This document shows, piece after piece, positions 12,954 through 25,361 of a stretch of 64,000 nt of DNA (position 1 is its first letter; the number at the start of each line of letters is the position of its first letter). The position numbers and the translations under genes were made by a program. Origin of the DNA: Sycobia sp. Sy_11. Its lineage: Eukaryota; Arthropoda; Insecta; Hymenoptera; Epichrysomallidae. The DNA lies in the NCBI GenBank assembly GCA_018907035.1, contig JACCIC010000140.1, positions 662,501 to 726,500 on the forward strand, read 5' to 3'. Below the pieces are notes generated by a model. It was not told the origin of the DNA and ran no database searches. It saw only the letters and a program-made list of their open reading frames with translations.

Positions 12954-12994
12954 TTTGCCAACGTTTCGAGTTCAGCAGAACTCATCAGGGCAAA
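12954..12994 (-). other. Hammerhead-like hairpin motif, probable retroelement relic
   Basis: Read on the minus strand, the core is CTGATGAG, then a hairpin (arms GAGTTC/GAACTC, loop TGCT), then GAAACGTTGG. Outer arms TTTGCC/GGCAAA pair perfectly around it. The CTGATGA...GAAAC order recalls the hammerhead motifs found near the ends of arthropod Penelope-like and other retroelements. The hairpin pairs through G8 and A9 of the hammerhead core, so catalytic activity is doubtful. No reverse-transcriptase coding sequence is next to it. Confidence 0.35.
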
Positions 12995-14352
12995 AAATTT
13001 TATTTCAATATAAATGTTATGCTGAAGCGTGACAAATCAAAACTGAATATAATATATATTTTCAAACTTAAATTAAGATACAGCTATAATATTTATATTG
13101 TTTACGAATTTATTAATCAAAAAATAATAATTTATAAAAGTTGCAATTTACTTATCGTATAACTAACATTTTTCCTATATCGCGCCTCATGAAAATATAT
13201 AGCAACACTGGAATGGAAATGATGGAAAAAATATTGGTGGATGGAATTGAGAATATATATATATATACAAAATACCACCTGATGCTGATACTACCTCCGA
13301 TCTCTGCTCTGATACTGCATGTTAGCATATAAATATAGCTAGAGAAAGACTCAATCTATATATGTTATATATTCTAAGTTATAATTAATTCTTTATTAAA
13401 TATTTACGATTCTTTGATAAATTATTTACGAAATTTAAATATATTACTACGTATCTTATTTATGATAAACGAATTGTTTTTTTTAATAAATCTATAGAAT
13501 TTTGACAATAAATCTTATATTTATTTGAAAATTATCGCATCCATTTTCAAATCTGATCACCTGATCTTGCGGCAAGTTTCTGATTGGTCTTACGATTGAT
13601 AGTCCAATAAAGACGACCAAACCTGAAAAAGAATTCAAATCTTTTAACGCTTCTTTCAGAGTTCTATGTGTCAACTGCCGTTTTTTCAACATAGGAAATA
13701 ATATAACTAAACCATTCTTGTGGTGTTTTACAAGTGCATACCTAATCCGGTAATTTTATAAATCAAGTATATTCGAAAACTACAAGCAAATGGAAAAAAT
13801 GAGTTTTCGTGAATTACCAGGCTTGTAAATAACAAAGTATAAATCGCTACCTTTCAGTTCTGTTTCTGTATTTTAAGTTTGAAGCTGCACATAAAGTTGT
13901 ATTGCAAGAAAGGTTGGTGTTTTCATTTTGAAACCAACGTCGTATATAAGTTCCATACTAGTATTTATATAAAATAATATAAAGTATAATGAAGTACATA
14001 CATATATATTTTATTTGATATTGGCATGGTTGTACCTTCATTTCTTTAAATTATATTAAATTTGTTTACATTCTTATTTTCCTTGGCAATATTATTACTG
14101 AAAAAGAATTTTTTTAATTAAGAATATTCAATAGTTTATGTTATTTATTACTTGTAGTTAACTTTTATTTGATATAATATATTAAAATGATAATTTTAGA
14201 TTTAAATATTCATATCACTAAAAAAGATAAAGAAGATAAAAAGATACAAGTATTTCATTGTTTGAAGTAAGTACTTGGATATAATTAATAATTGTAATGC
14301 AAATAAATTTATATATATAGATATATATATTAGAATACATGTATTTTTATAG

Positions 14353-16579
14353 ATGGAATCTCGACTTCCAAAATATAATTTTCAATTTAAAGTACCCGCT
14401 AGAACAGTGAATGCTAGTACAACTATTAATTCATTAAAATCAAATAACTCAAATAGTTCCGAGGAATCAAATTTAACTGGAAATTTAAAAACTCTTCCCA
14501 AAGTTATGAGTTCCTCAACTCTTTCTGCGAAACCTACGGATGAAAATAAAGAGCCAGTAACTCGAGCGAAAACAATGACTACGAGAGCAAATAATACTGT
14601 GGTTAGAGGAGCTCCAAAACGACCAGCTATTGTAAATAATATTATTGAAACAAAAAAAGCAAATTTAAAAACAACAATGAAACCAATTGTAAGGCCTTTA
14701 AGACCTGCAACTACAATAGGTCCTCTTGTTAGAACTAAGCCAACAGGTGCATCAACTAATGCAAAGCCAGCAGCTCCAAAACCAAGTAAATGGGATCTCA
14801 AAGGACGTTTAGAGTACACTAATAAAGAATTATCTACGTTAAAACAAAAACATCGAGAGATTACAATAAAATATAATGATATACAAGAAGAAATTATTAG
14901 CCTTAGAGATAGTGAAAGTACCAATAGACTAAAAGCTGATAAATTAGAAGTAGCTAATATTGAAATAACAAAAGAATTAGAAACAATAAAAAGAGAAATG
15001 GATGAATTACAAAAAGAAAGAGATAGTTTAGTTAAAGAACTACAAGAATCAAAAGAATTAAATGAAAAAGTGCAAATAACTTTAACTCAATATAAAGATG
15101 ATTTAAATATTAAAGCCATTTTAATAACTGATCAAGGTAATACAATTACAGAATTGAAAAACCAATTAGAACATCAAGAGAAAATTAGTAAAGATTTATC
15201 AGTTTTGGTTCAAGATTTAGATAAGGAAAGAAGAGATTTGCATAATAGCATACAAGAATTAAAAGGCAACATTAGAGTTTTTTGTAGAGTAAGACCTAAA
15301 ATTGCCAAAGAAGTATCAAAAAGGTAACTTATATTTATTATATTATATAATAATACTTTATAAATATAATACTTTTCACACACTAAAATTAAAAATTTCT
15401 ATTTCTTTTTAAAGTCTTTATTAGAGTTTTTATAAGCTATAAATACTATTTAAAATTAAACATTTTCAGCACATGTGTAATTAATTATCTTGATGAATGT
15501 ACCCTTGAAATTGGCAAAGCAGATGAAGTTAATAATAAAGTAAAAGTGCAACGTCAAGAATTCACCTTTGATAAAGTATTTCCACCAAATACATCACAAG
15601 CTGATGTTTTTGAAGAATTATCTATGCTTGTACAATCTGCAATTGAAGGCTATAATGTTTGTGTATTTGCATATGGTCAAACAGGTTCAGGTAAAACGTA
15701 CACAATGGAAGGTTCTCCTGGTAGCGAGTTTGAAGGCATGATTCCAAGGACGGTATGAATCTAATTTCGATTATATTATTTTATCAAAATTTATTCATTT
15801 CAAATAACAATGTACATGTTTTTAGGTAAAACATATATTTCATGAAATGAAACAATTTGAATTACTTGGTTGGGAATACAAAATCGAAGCAAGTTTTCTT
15901 GAAATTTACAACGAACAAATAATAGATCTTCTTGATTATACTAGAAAAAATCATGAAATAAGAATGGCAGACAATAAAGGAAGTGATTTATATGTTACCA
16001 ATCTTTTAGTTCAAGAAATCAATAGTCCTGAAGAATTAAATCAATGCTTATTAATTGCTCAAGATAATCGTGCTATGGCAGCAACACAATCAAATGAACG
16101 GTAGCAGAAATTATTCAATTATTTTCATTATCAATCTATATGAAATATTTAAAAATTCATATTTTTACAGATCTTCACGATCACACTCTGTAGCAAGAAT
16201 ACGATTAATAGGTACACATAAGACTAAGCAAGAAATTTCTATAGGAAATTTAAATTTAGTCGACTTAGCTGGCTCTGAGCGATTGAAAAATGAAGAAGCA
16301 GCAAGAGTAGCAGAAACAAAAAATATTAATAAATCGCTAGCTAATTTAGGTCACGTTATTTTAGCACTGCTCCAAAAACAAGATCATATACCATATCGAA
16401 ATTCTAAGCTTACTCATTTACTTATGCCTTCCTTAGGAGGCAATTCAAAAACTCTTATGTTACTAAATATTTCACCCCTTGAAGAATCTTTCAACGAAAC
16501 ATTAAATTCCTTAAGGTTTGGTAGTAATGTTAACAATTGTAAAACTGGTACTATTAAAAAAGTAAGGACAGTTTTGTAA
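14353..16579 (+). CDS. ncd: Kinesin-14 minus-end-directed motor Ncd
   Basis: Coding exons are 14353-15323, 15470-15752, 15826-16100 and 16171-16579, giving 645 aa (Drosophila Ncd is 700). A basic, Ser/Thr/Pro-rich tail of about 150 residues, which in this family binds a second microtubule, is followed by a coiled coil (about 150-305). The C-terminal motor begins at IRVFCRVRP (from residue 307). The ATP site is complete: P-loop GQTGSGKT 393-400, switch I NERSSRSHS from 508, switch II DLAGSER 541-547. A C-terminal motor preceded directly by a coiled coil is the kinesin-14 arrangement; family members cross-link and focus spindle microtubules in mitosis and meiosis. The ATG sits directly on an acceptor (TTTTTATAG|ATG), so a leader exon must lie upstream; a donor GAA|GTAAGT at 14266 is a candidate and would carry an out-of-frame upstream ATG. 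It converges with ZCCHC8. Confidence 0.95.
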
Positions 16580-17672
16580 AAATTGATTTAATATTTTACA
16601 TTTAATTAGATTTACCGCCGACACTGTACAAATTTCATCACCAAAGTTGGCTAAAATAAAGCCTTCTTTGAGACTGAGTCTATTATTCACTCTTTTATTA
16701 ACATCATATAGTAATTTGATTAAAAACTATATCTTTATGACATGTTTGAATTCTGAGTCAACGATTTATATAAAAGTTATTTTTAATGCGTATCATAAGT
16801 CTAAAAGAAAATCGACTATAAACTGTCGGTATTTACTAGATTTTTAATTTATATATTTTTTGACTATTAAAGAAATTACTTATAATTCATGTATTATCAA
16901 TAAAGATATTAGCTATTTCTCTGTATAAGCTGTATAAAGTGATTTATAATTTTATACGTGAAAATTCAAAAATGTATCATTTACCGAGATTGTTCTGCTT
17001 TAATATTATGCGTATTAATGTGAAAATAATAAATAGATATAATTTTTTAAATCTGTTTTACACGTAATTTTAAAGAAATATTGCAGAAAACTTATCTGCA
17101 TGTTATAGCATTAAAAAATTTTATTTTAATTTCTATGATACTGTATAAACAATAAAATATAGAAATTTAAAACATAAATTAAATCAATATTAATTCTTTC
17201 TAATGTTTTAATTTAATAAATTTTAAAAATATTTCATATAATGTGCACTAAAGAATAAAAGTCTCTAATATGTCTATATTTGTATTTTTAACACAAATGT
17301 TTAATAGTAAAAATAAAAAGATTTGTAAAAATTATTTTTATTACATCGATAATAATTTATAAAAAAAATGTTCTATATTATGCAATTGAAGTTATAAAAT
17401 TAAATTTTTCTTTATGTTAAAGAAAACTTATTCGTCTTATATATTTTATAAATTTTTCAAAAAATTAATACTCCATGATTATGACACTCTTCTGAACTTC
17501 GTAAATCTATCAGTCTGATAGTAATTTCTGTATTAATGCGTGCACGCGCATGTGTGGTTTACACATGTAAAAACAAATGTTTCAATTGTACAATATATCT
17601 GCAGTAAATTTCATTTTTTCTCAGAAAAACAATTTCGTCACAAAATTTTACATATTTTATATTTCAATCAAT
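16580..17672. other. Shared 3' region of ncd and ZCCHC8
   Basis: This convergent gap of about 1.1 kb is very AT-rich and should hold the two 3' UTRs. No further coding signal was seen. Confidence 0.6.
16899..16904 (+). terminator. Candidate poly(A) signal of ncd
   Basis: An AATAAA lies about 320 nt after the ncd stop. It is assigned by position. Confidence 0.45.
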
Positions 17673-20617
17673 CTAGTTTTCCTTTTGCAACTCTGATACT
17701 CTACTTCGAACTTTTTGTAACAATTCTGCCATTTGATCATATTTACCAGTGGCATCTGGCAAATTCTCAAAATTAATTACATCACAAATATCCTTTGAAA
17801 ACTTCTCAGAAGAAGGTAATCTTTTAAAAGGTGACACACTATGCAATATTGGTGTACCTAAATGCTTTGAAAGGACTGATTTGCAACTAAATCCAGAGTT
17901 TGACTGCATTTTAGGACTATTCTTAGGAGTAACATTATTTATATTTACATTGTTTTTATTTGAGTCATATTCTTCAGTTTTTGAAGACTCTAGTTCAGGT
18001 ACTTTAATTTTAGATGAATCCGAGGTAGATGCTTCAACATTTTCAATTTGTTGATTCGATGCACTAGTATTTGTAAAAGGTAAATTTGATTGCAAACTAG
18101 AGTTGTCTAATTCTGCAAGTAGTTGTTTTTTCGTACATTCTAAATCATAAAGTGATGGTGATCCATCTCTCAATGGCAACACTGGACTTCCATCCTATAA
18201 TAAATATAATAAAATATAAGAAATTAAATCTTATAAAAAAAATAGTAAATATTTATATAGAAAATAAATTTTAAATTAGGCAGTATGACCTATCAAAAAC
18301 TATTTATTAATTTTGCATTATATTCAGAATTATAGAAAATATAATTATTATTATTTAATAATTATGTAAACAATCAACTTTAAAAAGTTTTATGTATTAG
18401 TTTTTACTATATATAGTATAAAATATCATACATTAGTTGACGACATATCTTCTTGTGACTGACTATCTGAATCTTCAGTTAGTGGTACAGGTGGAGGTGG
18501 TGGAGGAACTTCTGTATCTTCCTTTGGCAATGGAGGTATGAACAGATTACTTACAGGCACACACTCAACTGCAGTATCTGTAAAAAGTAATGTGTAACTT
18601 ATTGATATTTCATTTCAAGAAATTTATTACAATTACCTTCAACATCATCGATATCCATTTCTCCTGGATTTAAAGTAGATATATCTTTTTTGAAGACAGA
18701 ATTTAATAGCTTTTTTCGTTTATATCCATCATCAGCTTTTTTATTACTTAAATAAGAAAGCATAGTCGATTTACTGTTCTGCTCTTGAGTAAATGATCCC
18801 CAATATTGTTCACATTTCTATTAAATAGAAAAATTAATTAAAATTCACAAAATGTAAGTTTTTTAATAATACTATTTTTAATATTTTTAATGTTTACCTC
18901 TCTTGTTCCTTGAGGAGGTATCACATTAAATCCAGGAAAATCTATAATTTTTTTGATATCATATTTGTCTTTATCTCCTGGAGAAATAATCTCTCCTTCT
19001 TCGTCAGAACCTACTTCTGCATTGCCATCAGAATTAAATAAAGCTAAACCAGAATGCTGCAGTCTAGCTTCTTCTAACCAACCTGGAGGATAACCTAATG
19101 CTCTCATTCTATAAAAATATTTGTACTTATGAATTTATTTAACAAAACATATTCGATATTAAAAATAAAATTTTGTTAAATGCATTTTTGACTAAATATT
19201 TATCTATAGCATTACTCGAATTTATCACAAGAGATATTGATTTAAATATATATTTTTATCTTTTTACTTATAAATGTGTAGTGGAAGCTCATTTTCTTTA
19301 ATGCCTAGAGCTCTGCGAAGATTTAAACTTATTTGTCCTGGAACAAAGTGCCCAAATTTCTGATCATCGTCTAAATGATATCTGACAGATGGAGAGCCTC
19401 TTTTAGCAACATGCTCTTTTCTATTCTTATTTATAACTGCATAATTTCGTGGTTCTTGACAATCCCGCAAACTATGATTGCCTAAACAATTGAAACAGGT
19501 CATTTTTGGACCACTGTTTTGGTTATTTACATTGTCTGCACTTTCTGATTTTTGAAGAGCTTGAAGAGTTTTACTAAATTTCTATAAAATAAAATAATTC
19601 GCAATTTTAAGCATTAAAAGCAATAAACTTTGTTTACAAACACATCATAGACCTCAGTCGCTAATTAGCACTGATATTTGGAAGCATAAATAGAGCAACG
19701 TTAAATAACATGAAAAAAAAAAGAAAGCAATAAAGATAAAATTAAGTTTTATATTTGTATACCTTTCCATACATGGGAATGTCAAGATCATCTTTTAATT
19801 TGGGATTAGTATCGACAGTAAATAAAACTTCATTGGATTGCTTTTCTATTTGATTAGCAAATTTATTAGAAAATAGTTTTTCAGCATTATCATCGAATTC
19901 AAAAATTTCAAGAACTAAATCTGTAGTTGAAGATTTTAATTTTTTCTTGCTATTTGATCGTACCAATCCTTTCAAGAAAATTTCAATTTTTTGATGGTAT
20001 TCACTAAAAATTATACATAATATTTAGAATCTATAGATGACAGTGTGAGATCAAAGTGACATTTCTCTTTATAGTTATTAAGCTACAGAAAAATCTTATA
20101 TTATTTAATAATTTTAGATTTTATAGATGTAATATATAGTAAAATATAGTTAACAGAAAAATAGCCTAAATTTGGTGCGCTTAAGGTTTTTAATTTCAAA
20201 AATAAAATTTCACTTTACATATTTTTTAATTAAATCTAGCAATTAAATATACAATACTGAATGTTTAATTTGCACTTTTTTTAATTCGCTTTTTTTAATA
20301 AAATATTTAGTATCCTACCTAAAAGTTGAAACGTCTTTGAATAATATTTTAAAAAGCGGCTGCGTTTGGTTACTGCTATCTTCCTTAGTATGTATTTCTG
20401 AGGAATCAACATCTTCATCAACAAGCATAAAACCATCAGGGGTTGCTCCAGGCGGCAATGTTCCATCAAAATGCACAATTGTTGTTTCTGCAGATGATAG
20501 GTTAATGACGCTGTCGTTTTGATCAACATCTTTCATAGAGTCGTCCAGTGTTATTACTGCTACCTCCGGAGAGGTTGGACTGGTCGACGGAGAATTCATG
20601 AAGCTATCCTGGTGCAT
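17673..20617 (-). CDS. ZCCHC8: Zinc finger CCHC domain-containing protein 8 (NEXT complex scaffold)
   Basis: Seven coding exons, in transcript order: 20617-20319, 20003-19763, 19581-19268, 19108-18898, 18817-18637, 18577-18432, 18194-17673, giving 637 aa (human about 707). Features in order: an acidic Ser/Thr-rich N terminus; a CCHC zinc knuckle starting at Cys209 (CFNCLGNHSLRDC); a PSP domain at about residues 230-320, with RYHLDDDQKFGHFVPG, RALGIKENELPLHIYKMR and ALGYPPGWL; a proline run (EVPPPPPPVPL); and a C-terminal helix (MAELLQKVRSRVSEL). ZCCHC8 holds RBM7 and the MTR4 helicase in the nuclear exosome targeting complex, which feeds short-lived nuclear RNAs to the exosome; the C-terminal helix is the part known to contact MTR4. 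The knuckle spacing CX2CX3HX4C is one residue shorter than the usual CX2CX4HX4C. The gene is divergent from ANKMY2. Confidence 0.94.
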
Positions 20618-22138
20618 TTAAGATTGATCTCATCAAATAAGCTGGTCCTTATCGATCATTGAATAACATTAAACAATCACAGTTATGTACTTATTGAATG
20701 TATCTCAAATGCGACGAAGTTCTCTACTTGTTTTCATTATTTACACAAGTATAAACAAATAATAGTTTCCCTATCTCGACGTCGAGATTAGTTTTTATTC
20801 CTTAAACACCTCATATACTAGTCCCGTCTTGTACCTGCTTCCACCTCTGCTTTCACTATACGTTTCTAATACAAATTTTCTGAGGTGCCTGCTGGCTGCT
20901 GCTGCTGGTGCCTGATGACTATTAACTATACAATGCTATTGATGATGTGTTGGTTGCCGGTAGGGTCAGTCCTGACTCCTGTGCACACTGTATACGTACG
21001 GTCCTCTGAAAGTCTTATCAGTCCTGTACCTTGTTGTTGCCTATTGCCTAATGCCGCTATCTTTGCCGATGATTGTGCTTGCTGTTAGAATTGCTGTCCT
21101 GGGGTCCTGGTTTACCCTGGTTTAGTTATTTTATTAGTACTATATATGTTGGTACTATTATCCCAATTCCCAAGACCCAACCCAAATCCCAGTTTCCATA
21201 TCATACTTATTCATTCCCTGTTCCCTGCTACCTATTTTATCATATTATATCAGATACACAGCAGTACACAGTGTACACGGATTCCGATCAAGATCAAATC
21301 AGAAACAGATCAAATCCTATTTTAAATAAATCCATCAGTTTCTATATGTATCACGAACTTTCGATTAGTAATATTGGAGATTAATTTATAACAAAAACAT
21401 TGGTAGTTTGAAAAGTGTGATAATATTATTTAAATATTCTAGTCGTAAAAACTATTAATTTTAATATACATTTAAGTATTTAAGCAATTTGGTGTTATAT
21501 AGTTTTCACCGCGGTTAAGCAAGCTGTGATTTGTGAAGTTATTGATATAGAACCACATAGAATCCCCGATAGAACGTACCGTCACAATAGCCGAGAAGCC
21601 GACAAGACGAGCGTCTGTTTTTATCGTTTATCTTTATACCAGGGTCCAGCCAGGTCCAGAATAATATACAATACCATATCTGACTATATATTTTATGTTT
21701 TATGTCAACCCTATGTCAAAAACCTGTACAAAAACCAAAGTCGTTGCTTTATTTTTGCTCTGTAACACACACAACTATTATTAGTTATTTTTATATGATT
21801 ACAGATAGTTATTTCACCGCCTTAACCAAATCAATATTATAAATTTTACTCGTTTTACTATTTTGTTAACGAACATTGAATTATTAAACTCATCATCACA
21901 TATATGCATAAAATATTCTAAGTATCGGTATTTGTTGTTTATACTATTTTATATATATATATTTTTTTTTTCGCTATTGTTTTTTAGAAAACTTAAATTT
22001 TAATTATATGTAAAATTAAAATTATTTATTGATCAAATAAATTTTGTGGTTTTATGAAGTTTATTTTGTATGGTTTTAAGAAGGTAGTTTAACCTTGCCT
22101 TTAATTAATATTTTGTAAATAAGGTTTTTATATTAAAA
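20618..22138. promoter_or_regulatory. Bidirectional promoter region of ZCCHC8 and ANKMY2
   Basis: This 1.5-kb divergent gap has a stretch of more mixed composition (20.8-21.75 kb, with a short CTG-rich run near 20890-20915) between AT-rich flanks. The open frames in it are short and not protein-like. Transcription of both genes should start here; the exact sites cannot be read from sequence. Confidence 0.5.
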
Positions 22139-23463
22139 ATGTCAGAGACGGAAAATTTACAGCAATTACAAAAGGATATTATTGATAAAATTGTTGGTAA
22201 TAAAACTGAAGAATTAAAAGCATTGTTAACTGCTAATAAAATCAAACTAGATTTTGTCAATGAAGATGGCATAACTCCATTGCAGCATGCCTGTTACAGA
22301 GGCAACAAGGAACTGGTACAAATGTTTCTTGATCAAGTAAGTTGTAGTTTAGTTTTATAATTATTATAATTTTTCATATATATTACTAATGTAAATAACA
22401 CATTGTTGAAATAATTTTTTTTTTTTTTATTTTAATCAGGGTGTGGATGTAAATAAATGCCAGCATGAGAATGGATATACTGCTTTACATTTTGCTGGTT
22501 TAAGTGGAAATCCAGAAGTATGTCAGCTCTTAATGTCACATGGAGCAAAAGTAAATGCTATAAACAGCATTGGTCGAAGTCCTGCTCAAATGGCCTCATT
22601 TGTTGGAAATTATGCTTGTGTAGTAGCTATGAACAATTTTGTTCCAAAAGCAGATATTGATTATTATATTAAACCTCAAGGATTGAAAAAAGAACCAATG
22701 TTACATCCACATTTAGCAGATTCATTCTATTCATTTATAATGCAATCAAATATTTATCCAGTGCGTGTAATTATGAATTTGCAAAAATATCCAGGTCTAA
22801 TAGAAAATTTACCTATGGTAAATATTTATAAATATTTGTAATAAATTATTCATTTAAATGGTGTTTGTTTTCGTTTGCTAATTGATTATTATATTTTCAC
22901 AGATTCAAAAAGTTCTTGAAGCAATGTGCCAAAAAGAAATGACTAGAGGTACAGAAGCAAATAATGAAGTAATATCTTTTAAATACCATTATCTTAGTTC
23001 TATTATTGCTGAATTAATAAAATGCCAGAAGCGTCAAGATGCTATGAAAGCTGAAAAAAATGATAAAGAAAAAGTAGCTAAAGATAAAAATGAAGAAAAA
23101 AAAACTGACGTAATGGAATTGCTCATTAAAAAATTTTTAAAATGTAAACCTGATGGAACCCTTGAATATCAGGAATTATTTTTAAGAGAGACAGTAAGAG
23201 AATTTCAGTACAGAGAAAGTGCCATCTTCCGCCATATGGTTGCTTCTTTAACTAGTTCAGATCCACCTAGTGCTATGTCAGTTATTATTGCAGCTATTAA
23301 TGGACAACGTGGATTTAGTGATAATGAACAATATTGCAATACATGTGGAGAGGAAAATCCATTAAAAAAATGTAGCAAATGTAAAATGGTTCATTACTGT
23401 GACAGAGAATGTCAAAGGTTACATTGGTTTATTCATAAAAAAACGTGTAATCGCTTAAGTTAA
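22139..23463 (+). CDS. ANKMY2: Ankyrin repeat and MYND domain-containing protein 2
   Basis: Coding exons are 22139-22336, 22440-22817 and 22903-23463, all phase 0, giving 378 aa (human about 441). The N terminus carries ankyrin repeats at about residues 40-125 (EDGITPLQHACYRGNKELV, ENGYTALHFAGLSGNPEVC, NSIGRSPAQMASFVGN). A charged Lys/Glu stretch lies in the middle. The C terminus (337-378) is a complete MYND zinc finger, with ligands Cys337, 340, 349, 352, 358, 362, His370 and Cys374. In vertebrates ANKMY2 works with FKBP38 in trafficking of ciliary signalling proteins such as adenylyl cyclases; whether the insect protein does the same is inference. The start ATG follows a short AT-rich leader. 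The 3' end converges with p32. Confidence 0.94.
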
Positions 23464-23514
23464 TCCACTATTTCAAATGCAAAAGTACCTGACCTAAATT
23501 CTGATAAATTTAGG

Positions 23515-23520
23515 AATAAA
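23515..23520 (+). terminator. Poly(A) signal of ANKMY2
   Basis: An AATAAA lies about 50 nt beyond the ANKMY2 stop codon. Confidence 0.55.
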
Positions 23521-23991
23521 GTAGTAATTCAGTAGGAAGATTTGCATTTATGATGGATTAACTTATATTTATTTGTATTTATATGTACACTTACTATGTA
23601 ATATGCATTTACAAAATGTTATACATTAATTTTAACTGTAATATCTTAATTATTGTAAACCACAGATGAAATGACAATTTCGACAAATATCATTGGTTAA
23701 AATAAATAATTTTCACATTTGTGGAAGTAAATGAAAACGTTACTTAATAGATTAATTTCATTTAGTGTTTTTTCTTTTTAATACTACTAAGAGAGTAATA
23801 GATTTAAAAATAACAGTCATTTAATTTTTTATATATGTTTATTAAATAAAAAATCTGTGTCTGTAAGATATTATTCTTTTTATAATTATTTTTTTCAAAT
23901 GATTATAAAATAAATAGCATCTCCATTTAAATAAAAAATTTTTTACATATATTAATGAAATATAATTTCATTTTTTGTTATTTTATTAACA

Positions 23992-23997
23992 ACACTT
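23992..23997 (-). terminator. Poly(A) signal of p32/C1QBP
   Basis: TTTATT on the + strand (AATAAA on the - strand) lies about 60 nt beyond the p32 stop. Confidence 0.5.
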
Positions 23998-24057
23998 ATT
24001 CTAATAAGAATACAAATATTACATTCTAGGTATTAAAGCAATAGGTAAAAAAAAGAT

Positions 24058-25361
24058 TTATTTCGCTGTGAATTTTGAAAGTCCTTCCAAAAGACCAATA
24101 TATGCTGTATGTTCATAACTTGTACTTAATTCAATTAGTTTCTCAGTAAACTCATTAGAAATACCTTTCTCTTCTAAGTAGTTCATCAGTAAATCATATA
24201 AATACTGAAATAAAAAATTAAATAATATTTACAATCATGAAATTAACACCATAATCATTGCAATGTACTTTTAACTCTTACCCCATCAATAACTTCGCCA
24301 GCAACTGCATATACCTTATCATTGTGCTCTCCTTCATATAACGTGATTTCATCAATACCAAACATATCATCTGTAATAAAAAATGATAATTTAATTAGAA
24401 AATTAAATAAAATTATTTGAAACTTTAATGTTACACTTTTCTTTATTTATTTATATTTATAATAAATAAACATGATATATATAAAAGTGTATTTATGTAC
24501 CAAAGGTAAATTATCCGAATAAATGTTAATTACATCATCCAGTACTCAACGCTTTGGATAAATTTCTTATTCATAATTATGATTATAAATACATACTGTA
24601 AGCTTCATCATCTCCAGATGCTCCGGGTTCACTATTGAAAGAACACAAGAATAAGAGAGTTTGATTTCCTCTTTTGAATTCTATTTCAAAATTGGGTTTA
24701 CTCTTCATTTCTCCAATATTTGCTTTGTCATCAGTTGGATCTAACTCTGGTGTCGATTCAGAGTCTACAGTATGATTAACATTAAAAGAAAGTGTGATTC
24801 TGAAAATAAAGAATGAGTTTTAAAGCTCCGAAAGAGAATTAATTATTTGAACATTAATTACAAGAATATTACTTTTCATCCTCTAGTTGCTTGACAAGTG
24901 TTACTTCTGCAGCATTTAGTGATACCTTGAAACCCTCAAATTCAGTAGGAATGGTTTTCAGTTTTAAGGCCTTTTTCTCTGCGACAATCTCCTCAGCTAG
25001 AAACTCAACTAGTTCCTTTTCAGCTGTAAGAAGAATATTTGAGTTTCAATTGTTAGCTCTTTTCTATACACTGTATAGAAATTGTATTAAGAAATTACAT
25101 GATAATTTAAATTTAAAGCACAAGCAAAAAAATGGTGCTAAATGTACCTTTTGTGTGAGAAAACCTTTGACATGAACAGCAACCACACGGATATCTATGA
25201 CTTTTAATAATATTCGCTGTTGAAGTGGGTCCAACAAGGTTGGTTTGTTGGAATGTGCTCCATAGCGCTCTGCTCCTTTGTAAGTTGCCAAGCTTACCGG
25301 GTGCAACGGTAAGATTTTTTAAGCTCGATAACTTCATTACGTTTTTTGTGATACCGTTCAT
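24058..25361 (-). CDS. C1QBP: Mitochondrial matrix protein p32 (C1QBP/MAM33 family)
   Basis: Five coding exons, in transcript order: 25361-25148, 25023-24873, 24799-24597, 24370-24282, 24204-24058, giving 267 aa. The first 70 or so residues are basic, Ser-rich and free of acidic runs, as expected for a cleaved mitochondrial presequence. The mature part shows the family order: a helix (AEKELVEFLAEEIVAEK), the strands of the p32 fold (PNFEIEFKRG, TLLFLCSF), an acidic loop (SGDDEAYNDMFGIDEITLY) and the C-terminal helices (YLYDLLMNYLEEKGI, GLLEGLSKF). Family members form acidic doughnut-shaped trimers in the matrix and support mitochondrial translation and respiration. The length matches Drosophila P32 (about 263 aa). 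The gene converges with ANKMY2 and diverges from norpA. Confidence 0.94.

Larger units (their letters stand above)
10901..14352. other. Intergenic region between the SENP6/7 gene and ncd
   Basis: This 3.4-kb divergent gap holds a long (TA)n tract, a (GA)n tract, a hammerhead-like motif near 12.97 kb and, at 13492-13957 on the minus strand, two open segments joined by consistent splice sites (described in the findings). A 120-codon minus-strand ORF at 11974-12336 resembles nothing I know. The remainder is AT-rich and featureless. Confidence 0.6.

Noticed and set aside
14382..14924. 180-codon minus-strand frame opposite ncd exon 1
   Set aside because: It is a shadow of the real ncd coding exon, whose phase, splice sites and homology are clear.
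20885..21088. CTG-rich frame in the ZCCHC8-ANKMY2 promoter region
   Set aside because: It is a short Cys/Leu-rich translation of a CTG-rich run, with no splice context or homolog.
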